Source: Aphrophora alni
Lineage: Eukaryota > Arthropoda > Insecta > Hemiptera > Aphrophoridae
Assembly: GCA_963513935.1 (NCBI GenBank)
Contig: OY740773.1
Span: 101,355,291-101,419,290 of the forward strand
DNA: 64,000 nt
Direction of reading: 5' to 3'
Under the pieces are notes generated by a model. It had not been told where the DNA came from, searched no databases, and was given only the letters and a program-made list of their open reading frames with translations. Positions 27,176 through 41,400 of the stretch are shown piece after piece. The position numbers and the translations under genes are program-made. The number at the start of each line of letters is the position of its first letter. Position 1 is the first letter of the stretch.

Positions 27176-30100
27176 AGTATAATGTGTTGCCTTGGACTGT
27201 TTAATATATAATATAGTTAATTACCTTAGAGGTTGTCCTCAGTCCGTATAATGGTAATTACCTCCGGACAACCTCTAAGGTAATTAACTATATTATATAT
27301 TAACAGTCCAAGGCAACACATTATACTTTATAAAATGAATAATGCTAGTCACGCAAAAATTGCCTACAAGTACTTTAACCTGAAAACGAAACAGCGCTGT
27401 AGCAATAACTATTATACGGACTGAGGACAACCTCTAAGGTAATTAACTATATATTATATATAGTATTGAGTACTGTATTTGAATATATATTTGTTATAAT
27501 TTAATATTGTTACTGTCTATTGTTCTATTGATGTTTTATTATTTCATGTTTACTTATCATTTTATTTATATATTTTGTATCAAATGTATTATATGTAGAT
27601 TAATGTGTTGACAAGTTGCCCATAAGAACAAGTAACTTACTGAGCACTCGCAGCATACTGTTTTGTCTACAGCATTGACTTGTTTTCAATAATATTCACT
27701 CGGTGGTGTTGGCTTGTCCTCTGGTTATATTTTACTACTATTTCATTAGATATAGTAACATACACAAACCAATGTTTAGCCTTACATTGCATAATGTAAG
27801 CTATAAGTGTACTATCTTCATAGATTTCACCCCCCCCCCCCTATTTATACAGATATATTTTATATTGTAAAAACATGTGTAGTATTTTACATTAACATTA
27901 CTTATTTAATAGTTGGGACACTGTCTGAACTACTATGGTCTGCTTTCCATTTGTTCTATACTCAAAAAGAGTGTAGGTTTAAGGTAAAGTTCACTTAAAT
28001 ACATGAGATAACTTCAGTTATTATTCTGTTTTAAAAACAAGGCTTGTGATGAGTTTCTGACGAGTGAATTAACGGCAAGCAAGTAAAACATTACAATAAT
28101 ATACTACAATATATAATTTAACATAATTCGTACTGCCAAAGGCACCTCACAATAATTAAATTAATCTTCAATAGGTTTTACAAATAGTTTTATTTTTGTA
28201 ACTTGTTCAATTTTTTCTTATTCTTATGAGCCATAATATGTTTTGGTGAGTTACACCTTCATCAAACATACAAATAAATACATCTGTCAGAAAAACTCAC
28301 TAAACAAAGATGTCAAACATATAGGATCAGAAAAAGAAACTGCACAATGTACGTAAAGAAAAATTTAACACATTGAAAAATTTGTTTTCTAGCAATTCAA
28401 TTTTATCAACTTTATTACTTTCTATAAAATATTTATGAATACAAGTAAATTTATATTTACCTCTACAAGTATATCGTTACATCTTATAAAAACAATATAA
28501 ATTTTAAATATTTAAACACTAGCTTCAATGAAATAACTGACTAATACGAACCATTCGACTTGCGACATTTCTTCAAGAAATATCTAACGAACTTAAAAAA
28601 ATGCATTCACTTCAAACAGCAGAAAAATAAATACAGTCAGATACAAATAAATTTATATACTGTCCATTAGGAGAAGTATAAACACAAATAATATGTTATC
28701 TTTGTTTGCAAAGTATTAACCATTTTGAGATACTGCTAACATTATCTGTTTGCTCAATACGAGGTAAACATATCATTATATTCTGACTCACATTATATTT
28801 CTTATTGAAGACTAGATAGATTTCTCCGAACACATATTGGTCTCTTAGAAAAATACATTTTTTATTGAATTGTAGTGATTTAGATTTTAAATATATATTA
28901 AGTGAGAATCATTTATATTATCAATATTAAAATAATCAATTATTTTTTTTTGAAAGCGAATATCCAATAATGTTTCTACTTAAGAGTTACACGTGAAAAC
29001 TGGTTGTCTTGAAACTGTAATAGAAGTAATTTTTAACAGCAAAGAGGAAAGACAAACCTAGGAGAGTAAACATTGACAGAAAATTGTGTATGTTAAGATT
29101 AAAGATAGCAACTTTATCATTAAGAGTATTCGTCGCAGCAGTTGTGACATAATCTCATATTTTGCATGCATTTTTTTAAACTTTTACGTAAGATGTATAG
29201 TTTTGTCAGAAAGATTTGAATCCCCTTGTTGTTGTTAAATGCAAAATATCTCTGTGTCATCATCGCCTCATACAAAACGGAAGAAAAGGACGTAAAATAA
29301 AAACCCCTAGACCTCGAATGGAATAATTTTATTGGAAAACCCTGCAGGTACAAGACAGGTTTTTATGTGACAAAAAAGTCATTAGATGTATTAAAGCCAT
29401 GAATCATGAATCTTGTAGACCACACTTAGTTGAGCTGGGTATACTCACTATGCCCTGTTTGTTTATCTTGTACTCATTGTTAAATGTAAAAGAAAATTGG
29501 TTTACTTATAATAATAGAAATAATGTACATAATAATTGTACTAGAAATAATGGATACATTTATACAGACTGTGTTAGATTAATCAAATATCAGCAGAGTT
29601 GTAAATCTCTAGGCGTAAAACCTTTTAAATAGATTGCCATTAAGTGTAAGAATGTATATAATAAGGCATTGGAAAATGGCTAAAAAAGAAAGTGTTTTAT
29701 AGCATAGATAATTGTGAATTACGGTATATAATCATATTAATTATATAAAATTTTAAACTGTATTAAGCATTTTATGATTCTAGTGTATTAGACCTAAGCA
29801 AACAAAAAAGCAATTGTTAAATGACAATAAATAAATTTTAAAAATAAAATGAATATTCTAATAGATTTACGGTCAGAAGAGAACTAGAGTTGGTCAAGAG
29901 AGACCTGATAGGGAGTGTGAAAGAGAGAGATCTAACCCAAGACTACATGGAAAATGTGTAAACCTAGCTAGGTCTTTCGGAAACGACAAGCCCGTACTCA
30001 CGAAAGTGAAACTCTAAGAGAATGTCAACAACATCTGAGGATAATGAGGGCATACGAGACTAATAATTTTTCAAACTTAGACCTGATTTCATTTGATAAA

Positions 30101-33100
30101 ATACAATGACAACAATGTGTAAAGGAAGGAAGGATTCTTATACCAGTCTAATGATATCAATCAGTAAGAAGGACAAGGATGAACATTACCATGCAAACCT
30201 TAGTAGAAATATTGAAGTTAGAACAGTTATGACGACTAAATTCATTTTGGAAGATGAATCAATTTGTTTTACAAGCTAGAACTAGACTAGATTGCAAGAA
30301 TTACCAATATGATTATATTTTCCAGAATAATAACACAAATTCTTGCAAAATGTTCAGGGTGTCAATATCCATAGTATAGCAAGTTTTATAGTGTCATCTT
30401 TTTGTTATTTTCAAGTATCTGTCTTGAATTTCTTATGTGACAAAAATAGGTATATACAAGTAATTACCAATTTTATTATTCTTTACTTTTACCGGCATTT
30501 AAAAATAAAATAAAATATCAGTTTTGTGTCATACATAAATCACCAAAGTATAATGAAATGGCACACAAAATTAGTTGAGTTGTTTAGGCTATACACCACA
30601 TGAATTCTAATGTCCAGAAATCCTCAAATTTGTATAAATTTAATCTTAGAAAGGATTGAAACAAAAAATGTTATTATTTGCATCATCTAATGACATTCAT
30701 AATAGACATGATTTTTAAAAGGCTGAACTCAAATTTGTCATAGCCTCAAAATATTTGTAATTTTAATGTATGATGAAATTTATAATAGATATGTTTTAAA
30801 GGTGATAATTTTTAATTTCACATAAGTTGTCAAGTTCTTAGTTCCTAAATCGCTAAATTTCTGAAATTTAAATATTTCAAAATTTGAAGTAATTTTATAA
30901 ATATTTCAGCTTCACAGACAAGTTCAGCAAACGAACAGAGCAAGTAATAAAAAAATGTATGGCAGTACTTTCAATTTGTTAGTCTGAAGTTATATGAAGG
31001 CATAATATGATTTTACAGAGATACGAGTTAAAATCACACAATTCCTCTGTGTATGCCCTATACATTTATATTCATCTGCTCTATATACAGAGTGATCAGT
31101 TTATCATGTGCTCTATTGGTACCATGTAAACTATTGACCCTAGGAAAATCTTAAACCCTTACAAACTCTAATGTCGGCTGTCCAGGCGACATCTTAGTTT
31201 TCCCGTTCTGATTGCATGTCAATGAACAATTTGATATTTTAACACTAATTTTCGATATACGATATTTGGTTATATGAAGTTGTTCTATACACATTACTGA
31301 ATCGATACTTGTATTGGATTCATAGATAAACTAAAAACCATGTTGGCAACATGCTTTTCTTACAAATGGTTTCATGCAGTCAGCTGAGTTTTTGAAACTT
31401 TATTGTGTACGAGTTTGATCACAGGTGTGTCTGAGTTTCATTGTTAATTGTTTGAAAATATTATTTTATTACAATATCAAAGGAAATTAGTTTAGACGAT
31501 AACGAAATCTCTAATTATCTTGTTATAATTCGAATGATGAAGCTATATTTAGTGATGAAAATCAGTATGTTCTTGAAGATGAAAATGTACTTTGTGTGTC
31601 TCAGGAAAGTGAATCTAATAGTGAAAGTGATGTAGGTAAATATGGTTAGTGATTGTGTAAATATTACAGAAGTAAATTCACTTCATTAGGTGAAAGTAGA
31701 AGTGAGGTTACAACATTTACAAAATTTTCACTTGCAAAAAAAAGAGATCTGAGGGAGTGATCAGTTCAATAATAATAATAGTGGTAAGGGTAGTGGATCT
31801 CGTTACTTTTCATAGAATTTAAAAAAAAACAGGTAATTCTGCACAATTACTTGGTCAACCCCAATTTTTTTCATATTTTACTACGATCATAAGGACGTTC
31901 TCAGAAAGCAAGAAACATAAAATTTAAGGCCCGCAAGGCCATCTGCCGAGCGATAAGAAGGTTCAAAGTCCACGCGATAACAATGGCTTGCGGGAGACGC
32001 GTGGAAGGCCAGTTGTGACAGTACCGTTATATAATTATATATAATGACAGGTTTGGCCAGGTAGCTATATATATAGGCCTATATATATAGCTACCTGGCC
32101 AAACCTGTCATTATAGGCCTGTAGAGATGTATGTGAAACTAAAAAAAATAGAAATTACCTCAGTAATCGCCGGGATCAACGTCCTCATCCAGATGGCAAC
32201 AAAACGACAAATAGTTTGCTGTGACAAATTATGACTCTCAAACCACGTATTTTTATACTGCGACACGTATTTTTTACACTGAATTTTGACCTTTTTTTTA
32301 CTACTATTCACTGACTCGATTCTATTCCAACAGTTAAACGCGTGTTTTTCTTCATCGACCCGCCACATGTTGGACACACTTTGGTATGTTGCAAAACGCC
32401 GTGTTCGTACAAAAAACGTGTTAATTTTTCCTGATCTTCACTTAAAACCGTGAAACTAAGTACCGTGTTCTCACACCCGTCACATAAAAGAGGATTATCG
32501 GAGGAACCACTAGCCATAACGATACTGTCACAACTGGCTTTCCGCGCTACTGCTGCAAGCCACTGTTATCGCGTGGACTTTGAACCTTCTTATCGCTCGG
32601 CAGATGGCCTTGCGGGCCTTAAATTTTATGTTTCTTGCTTTCTGAGAACGTCCTTATGATCGTAGTAAAATATGAAAAAATTTGGGGGTGACCAAGTAAT
32701 TGTGCAGAATTACCAAAAAACAGTTTTACAAACTTTGATAATAACCACCATATTCTAAATTGGTAGCTAACTTTAAATTTCTAATGGAAACTCCTATTTT
32801 TTATGTTGCTTTCAGATTTTATACCAAATTTTATGACTTTTTTGTTCTTGGGCATTTTTTTATAAATTCAATCATTTAGGAGTTGAAGGTGCTTGAATTT
32901 TCGAAAATTTTAAGTTTGGTGCATTTTGGGGAGTAAATTTTCCACACTTCTATTGATGCATAAAGTTAAAAATGTAATTTGGCATTGTATAAGAAATATA
33001 AAAATCAATATATAAGCAGGTTTTTATCTGTTCCAGAAATTAATTATTTTTTATTTCCATATTGCCTTCCGAACTACTGATATAATTAATTAGTTAACAT

Positions 33101-35941
33101 ACCTTAAGTCAATATGAACTACTTGACTTAAGGTATGTTAACTAATTAATTATTATTTTTTTTTTGTATTGGTATTTACACTTCTTAGACTATCTATAAT
33201 TAAATTTGTAACTTGATGTTACAATGAGAAGTATGGTAAATCCCTCCCAAAAAATCACAAAACATAAAATATTGCAAAAGTAGCAAAGGTACTTGATTTA
33301 AAGTTTTTCGTGGGATCAATAGCTCACGAAAACCAATAGAGTCTAAGATAAAAAAAAATGATCACCTTGTATACAATCACTTCTACAAAATGTATAAGTC
33401 TGAACATAACAATTCATTAAACGGAAAAACACAAACACTAATGAATGATTTAATAACAATACTTAATGTTAAAATGTGTAAACAAAGATGTGTTGTCTTA
33501 CTTAAGAAAGATAAATTTATGTTACCTTTCCCCTGACGCACAAACGTTATCAGTGAACACATCCGACCAAGTTACTGACGCATGTGGGACGTTATCAGTA
33601 AACTGAACTGATTAATATTCTATTAACTTTTCTTATAAAATTTTTAACGTAGATTGTGATAAAAGTCAAGATCTTTTTTTTTATTAAATATTGATTCAGA
33701 AATTTTTTTTTTTTTTGTTTTTTCCAAAAATAACATGATAAATGTGATATTAGCAAAATTTGTATTAATTTTTATTTTTTGTAACCACTGACCAATACTA
33801 AAAAACCAAGACTTTAATTTGTTCAATTTCAAAATGATTGTAGTTTAAGATTTTTAATCTTTATCAGTGGTTTATGGAATATTACGCAGCCCTAATTGGC
33901 CTGAAACACGAAATATTCTGGTACATATTTAAAAAGATAGAAAGAAATATAGTTTGTACTAGTGATGTGCGAGTTCGAATTAAAATACTCGGTGATTCCG
34001 AGTATCAAAATCCTCGGAAGAGTCCGAGTATTAAAATCCTCGGTTTCGAATTAAAATACTCGGTCAAAATCCTCGTAACTAGGAACAAGGAGGAGGTAAT
34101 GTGCGAGTCATAGCAAGTATCCTCGGTGTGCGAGTATCCTCGGACAACGATATTCAACGGACAACGTGTTGTGTCAATTCCAAACAAAATACTCGGTGTT
34201 TCTACTTTGGTTACATTTGTTTCTAAGCTGATTTTTCACTACACATTAATTAAACATTACGATTTTGAGTTATAATGATTTAGATTCGGTAACAAGTTCA
34301 ATTTAAAGTAACAATAATATTCATTTATTTCCACAATAACAAAAAGTAAATTAAATTATTATTTAATTGTAATTACTTATATTTAAATAAATATTTATAG
34401 GTTACCATCTTTATAAAAAATATAGTAAATTAACTTATTTTAAATAATAACTAAATTATTAATGTTGGTAATAATTGTACTTACGTTTAATTACTGAATT
34501 TGTGTCGAGGCAGGATAACATTTAATTATGTATTACAAGTGTCAATCACATATTGTTTAAAAAAATAAATACTTGGTGGATCAGTCTAACAGATAGAAAT
34601 ATAACACGCACACACATAATGCGCATAATCATTCTGCGCAGATACTCGATGTCGAATTAATAATACGAGTATTGAAATCATTTGAAGCCGAGTATTCACA
34701 TCGCTAGTTTGTACATTGGTTGGTAGGGGGTAGCAAACAAGAAATAGTATAATAGGCAGAGACTAGGAAGCATTTTGTATATTATTGGTCAAACAAAATG
34801 TTTCAAATGAAATATACTGCAAACATACTAGTTCTCACTGGGTACCACCCTCAGAGACTCACTTTAGTGGGTACTGGCTTTGCAATCTAATTACAAAATA
34901 CATTATTTTTTATTTAGTCTTGGGCTATATCTCTCTTTTCCATCTCTCCTATCCAGTCTCTCTTGATCAACTCTTGTTATTTTATGACACTGACACTACT
35001 AGAATATCCGAGGGCTAAGCGTTTTTATTTTATCTTCTTTTTGTATAAGGTGATGATAGCTGAGTGGTTTGTCACATTTAAACAACAAGGAAAACTCACT
35101 GTGTAGCATAAGAGACTTAAAAATTACTTTTCAAAACTAATATGAGTCTAGGATTCTAAGATAAGACAATACTAAATGCAGTTAAATATCTATAAAAGAA
35201 ACATCCAAGGAATTCTATTGAATAACAAACAGACGTACACAGCACCTAGCGGCAGTTAAGATCAACTCTAATTCAACACTTCAATAATTACAGTAAAAAT
35301 ACCAACTTTCGATCAGAAAATTATAAAATAAAATTATTTCCCGATATTTCTGACCTATGTTAAACAATATCAAAATCGTTCCAAATTATGGATTCTATCC
35401 AGGAAAATTATTAAATGATCATAACACGGCTATTGAAAACAAATATCTGAATTTTAAAACACGAATAGAACGGCCTAATTTCTTACAATTACAACGTACT
35501 TCAGAATTGTTAAGATTATGAGAAAATGAAAACTCAACGAAAGAAACGATTATTACTATCGTGTTAAATAGGATATATTATGTGAAAAAGTTTTCAGCAA
35601 AAATCTATTGGATGTAAGAATAAATCAAAAACAAACACAAGATATATTAAAAACATGGCCGAAGTCAAGTATTTGCACATTCTTTCCATGCAAAGGACAC
35701 GCCCACGAACAGAAATTAGCTTTATGATTGGTAAATAAAATTTTATTGAAATGAGATGTATTTCTTTGCATATTGCACTAACATTATTATGTAAAGTAGT
35801 TAATAAGATTTATAATTACTCAGAGAAGTTATTTGACCCTATGTTGTGTTTAATATAATATATTTATTCTTGTAAAACTCTGTTGCTTAAAAAATTAGGT
35901 AATTAATTCTTCCCAAAAAGAAAAAAAATCCATTTAATTAC

Positions 35942-35979
<38 letters not shown>

Positions 35980-38378
35980 CACGCACACACAAACTTTTAG
36001 GTGATTCAGAAGGCAGAAACTAAGAAAACTTCCGTGATGCCAATTTAGGAGATATGAGAAAGCGTCATTGTTGGACAAGGACTTGAGGCAGACCGACGCT
36101 TTCTAGACTGAAGAGGATTATATCCAGATATGCAACAATATTATATATTAAATGCAACAATCTACTTACAAAGAGTTGTACCTCAAAATACCGTAAATAG
36201 TATAAGCTTTTAAAGTCGATTTAACTGCTATCAGAGGAAAATCAAGTTTGCTAATATGGTGAGATAAACCACTGTCAAATATTTATAACCATTCACGTTT
36301 GTAATTAAATATCTAACTTTATACATATCAAACTTTGAGCTTAAGAGACAATAGTTGTTATTGAAGTGATTATAAAGACTAAATGATCTAATTAACTCGA
36401 ACTTTTGACCATTACTCCACACCTACACATTCACACTTTGATATAATTTTCTCATCTATTGAACTATAATATTAATTTAATTTATGTGTAATTATTGGGA
36501 CATAGTCCATACTATTGAATTTCTTTTATACATGTGTTTCTTGTTTTCCATTCCTACTTGGGAAAAGCCAGCACCAACCCCTTCCCGAAATAAGACTTTT
36601 TAGTAGAGATATATATGCAATTGTGGTATGTAAGTTAATGAATCAGGGCCTCATATTAATAAATATTTAGCTGCTGAGGAGTAATTAATTATATCCAATA
36701 TATATATATATATATATATTATATACTTTCTTATTTGTGTGAAGTGAGTTGCTAGGCTATTGCATTGCAAAGAGTAAGTTAGGATTGAGTATTTACAAAA
36801 CCATCAAACAAATTTTGATGAAATTAAGTGAAATCAAATATACAGCAGTGTTATGACTTTTCCCTAGCATAATATATTGCCAAATATGTATAAAAAAGAT
36901 CTTGAAGAAATTAAAATTGTTTCCTAAAAATGGAAATTAGATGCAACAGGCAAGGTAGCTAACAGCAGTCGCATGCTAAGGGTTAATGTCGAATTGCTTG
37001 CAAACCATTAACTTCACACAAAAATTACAAAGCAGATTACTATTTGAATGACAAACACGATTTCTTCATTTTTATTATAGGTCAAAGGATTATCATCATT
37101 ATTATATAGAAATGGGTGTTACCCCTAAACGCTTCAGCCTGAAAGACTTTTTGTGTACTTCTTAAATTCCTAACTAGCTTATGTCTATTTCCTTGGTTAG
37201 GGTCAGAATTTTCCTAGCTCGGTTGCATGTCGCTTCAAATGTCGCATCTGGGCCGAAGATGAGGAGTTTTCTACGTCTAAATGCTTTACAAGTCTGCATT
37301 TCAAGTTTCCTTGGAATAGTCCTATAGTTTTAAGATGCTTCTTGAAAGCGCCATGGCCTGATATGAAGTGTAAGATTTTCCTCATATTTTGGATACTTTG
37401 TGAAGTGACGAATTTAGAGAGTTACAGATCTAGTTGGATCAGTGATCTGTATAGTTTTCCCATGGAGTATTTAGTCTATCGTTCCTCAATTTCTGAGCTT
37501 AGCCATTGTTTTAGACTATCTTTTGCTATGGCTTTAGTTATTCCGCATACAGGTTCTGGTCCTACGAACGATCTCTTGGTCCCACATTTTGCCTTTTTTC
37601 TGCCTTTTCGTTACCTTCGTATCCTCTGTGACCTGGTATTCAGCTGAGTTTTACCTGGTTTTGAGTCGAAAGCTTAGTTAAGGTTGAGTGACAATCCTAC
37701 ACTAATGATGAATAGTGTTTGTGTGAGCTTACAGACTTTATGGCAGCCTGACTGTCCACCCTGATAATGATATACTCTTTGGTGTATCTTTTAGCTAGGC
37801 ACAGTTGTGCGCATTCCAGTATTGCCATGAGTTTTGCTTGGAATACAGTTACGTATTTCCCCAAAGCTATGCTTATATATATCTTGGTTGTATTATCGTA
37901 TATGACCGCACCTGCACCGAAGTTAGTGAGATCCGTCAGTATAGTATTCTATAGGTCAAAGTATAATAAGTTATATAGAAAAACAGAATTCTTAATTTTT
38001 AGGTAATGGAAGTCATGGACATCAGAAGAAAATTCTAAACTCAAATTATATTCTGAAAATTGTATTAATGAATCAGTTATTCATAGATCTAAAAAAATAG
38101 ATAATTGTTGTTGTTAAACAATCATATTTCGTCTGCTGAAAATATTTTATAAAGATTTTTCAAGATATTCGATATTAAAAATTTTATATGTGTACCTTTT
38201 TTATGAAGTTATGAAATAGTTTTGGTTTTTCAATACTGGTAAAAGGTCACATACTAAAAAATGTGTGATTCAAATCTGAACTAAATATCTCGTCTAGTCC
38301 TAAAATTATAAATTTTATAGAAAAATATAGGCCTAAAACTATAGTTAGAAATGAAATGTTTTTGGATATGTATTTACA

Positions 38379-38440
<62 letters not shown>

Positions 38441-41400
38441 CATAGGGTTACAATCATTTTTTAAAGTTCGGTGACATAGTTTTGAATTACCCTGTACAAT
38501 TAAACGATATATTCCATTAAATTAAATTTGCAAACATTAAAATTAGTAACAATATGTTTTAAACAGCAAGATTGGTCATTAATTTAACAAAATTTACCTG
38601 GAATTGGTTCCCCATTGAAACGCACGCTAAGGCTGTGTGGTGCAGCTTCTCTTGGCTTAAAATTAACACGGAACTTTGCATTCCCTTCACTCTGAACATA
38701 ATTAGGCACATTACAACCATTGACAGATACGATAATTTCCAGATTTCCAGCACCAGCCTGACTAGCATTGACTAAAAAACAATTATGATGGCATAAGTTT
38801 CATAATATAATTTTAGAAACTCTAGATTATTGTACATTAAATTTATTTAATACAGAAACAAATAGTTGAACATATTCAATGGTATACACAATTCTTTCTT
38901 TTGAAAGTCAAGTATATGACATTTTTTGAGTATAAAAATAGATATATTCTAATTATAAAGAACATATAATATAATACAAATAAAAAATAAGTTTAACTAT
39001 GAACAAAAATGTTTAATTCTTTATACAATTTTTGAACAATTTACATGAATTTTAAATAAACCAATAAGGATTTACGCTTGTTACAGAATTTCAAACAAGT
39101 TGCTGCGCTACATCATACAAGCAGAGCCCCTAAATGTAATGTCCAAAAGTTGGTTTCATAAGCAACTTTCCTATTAGGAAATGTTAAATTTTATGGTGTA
39201 GAATCACACCATATATATACTGTATAATTACACACAGACATCATTCAACCACTAGTAAATAATTACTAATGGCCTTTCATTCACGTCACATGCTAGGAAG
39301 TTGGAAGCCTGGAGCTACATGCTAGAACAATGTTGGGAAACAATACTGGATATTGCCCATGCCCTTATCAACATTAGCTATTCTCAACTGTAAATAAATA
39401 ATTTAAGTTGTCCGAATTAGCCCTCCGGTAAAACCCTGAACTCCATGGCCCCCATTAATTATACACCCATGGTGTAATCTAGAATAAAGTAAAATATTCA
39501 AAATGAACATGAGACAGGCACTAACACACCACATCTGACTCAGTTAACAGACTACTCTGCTCGTTTTCCTAGCATGGTCTACTTACATCTGTTCCCTGCC
39601 GTAAGGCAAAATGCAACATTCTAAAGGTAGGTCCAGTTCACTTCCTGACCCGAGCAAAGTGACACCGTCACACAACTTCGCTGATGAAGAGGGATCTGAA
39701 CATCTCTTCCAAAACATCTGGACAGAGATTGCAGGTAATGAAAAGAGCTTCTGTACAACTGTTGCCAGAAATGGGATTTGATTGGATCACAATGGGCTCT
39801 TATCCTGTAGGGTAAATTGGTTTAAAACAGTTGTTACACAGGTTTTCTGAAGTAATCTTATAGTTGTGTATATTACTACTTTCTTGACATCGCCTAGATG
39901 CTACGCTAGTCCTGCCGGACCTTAAAAAAAGTGTACATTTGTCAAGGAGCCTCCACTTGCTATGCTCATGTCAGTGACTCTGTTCTGATGGATCTTGTAA
40001 CTATACAAATATCACATTTTCTTGAGATATCAGGGTTCGTAATTACATTTTCGACAATAACGTCACTATCTGTCATCGTAGAGAGGTTGGGTTGGTAGCA
40101 TAGATTACCAGAATTGAAATCTGCAAATTTGTATCTAATTTAGTGTGACAAATTGAAAAACAAGCATGTTATAATCTGACCATTTAGATCAAAGATTACT
40201 GAAGGTGGTGACTGTGTCCTTGAAACATGTCATCAATAAAAGTAAGTGTAAGAATTTGTGTTAGTTAATTATTCTTTAAACTTATAATCCCTTCTCATTT
40301 GTCAAGCTAAAAGTTTATTAATAAAACAAACAAGATATGAATAAACAACTCTTTAAAATTGTTACCATTTTATATTAGTTTTTTCTGAATTTCAATAGGG
40401 TTCTAAATGACCACACATTATTCCCCTTATACCAAATTGTATTCCTACCTACTTTATAGCCTCTACCATGGTTACGTAGAGATAACTGCAATGGGCTGAT
40501 GGCATGTCGAAAATCATTTTTTCGATTTCCTAAGAAACGATGAAATGTTAAGAATAGTATAAAAATGGTAGTCAATTTTTTTGCAATTACCAACTTACCC
40601 TATACTTGGTAACAAAAATAAAAATTCTACCTCATAGAAATGGCACAACCAAAGCGATGAAATGTCCACAGACTCCAAGCATAAGGGTAGCTTGGCAAAG
40701 TTTCGGTTTACTGTATATCTGTGTTAACAGTTTTACTCTAGGAATCACAATTTTGTTCTCAAATTTAGACTTGGACTTATTTTTTAGACAAGATTTTTAA
40801 CCAGAAATATTGTGGTCAATTTAAAAATTTAAATAAACGTTTGTTTTTAAATAACTTTTTACGTGTAGGTCCTATGCACCTCATTTTGTATAGAATTAAA
40901 ACCTAAATCCATCCAATGATGTCCAAACTTTTTTTATGATAAAATAAACTATGCAACAATTCCCACCCACCCATCCCCAAAACCAACCAAACTCATCATA
41001 ATGAAAAATGTCATTTCAAAAGTTATCAACAAAAAAGAAAATCAACCATGCTTTGCCTAAACTGTTCTCAGTAGAAATGTTATTTAATTAATTGAGCTTT
41101 GATGTTGGTGGACGAGGTTAATTTTTTTTTTCAATTATTCCTAAACAGTAATATTTATTTACTTTCGATTTTGCACACAGATTTTGGTCATTAATCTGTA
41201 AATTGCACTAAAATTCTAACTTAATCAGTAGTAAAGGATTAAATAAAACAATAAAGCTAAAGTTTCAAAAATATTTTAATAATATAAACAAACTAAAATT
41301 GTATTATTTAAATATTTTTGAAACTTTAGCTTCATTTAATCCTTAATATGGAGTTTCAACAAGAAATATCTGCTGTTACATTAAATATAAAAATCAGTAA

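Larger units (their letters stand above)
31832..32714 (-). mobile_element. Merlin DNA transposon derivative (883 bp, about 199-bp terminal inverted repeats, 8-bp target duplication)
   Basis: The ends GGTAATTCTGCACAATTACT (31832) and its reverse complement (ending 32714) begin inverted repeats of about 199 bp, about 95% identical by eye. The flanking AAAAAACA at 31824-31831 and 32715-32722 is an 8-bp target duplication, though low in complexity. Merlin elements duplicate 8-9 bp. The minus-strand transposase start lies immediately inside the right repeat. Only the N-terminal zinc-ribbon part remains; the DDE domain is gone, and a 72-bp perfect palindrome (32042-32113) occupies the deletion region. 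The inverted repeats are GC-richer than the intron. Confidence 0.88.

Noticed and set aside
31030..31800. Possible piggyBac-type transposase N-terminus (acidic Ser/Glu/Asp-rich text)
   Set aside because: No start codon in frame, no catalytic motifs, no TTAA-flanked ends. The acidic stretch is too short to classify.
26114..38597. A second host gene or missing filamin exons inside the 12.5-kb intron
   Set aside because: e8 and e9 join in frame at the standard PG|SPF boundary. The ORFs in the intron are transposon fragments or short unrelated frames.
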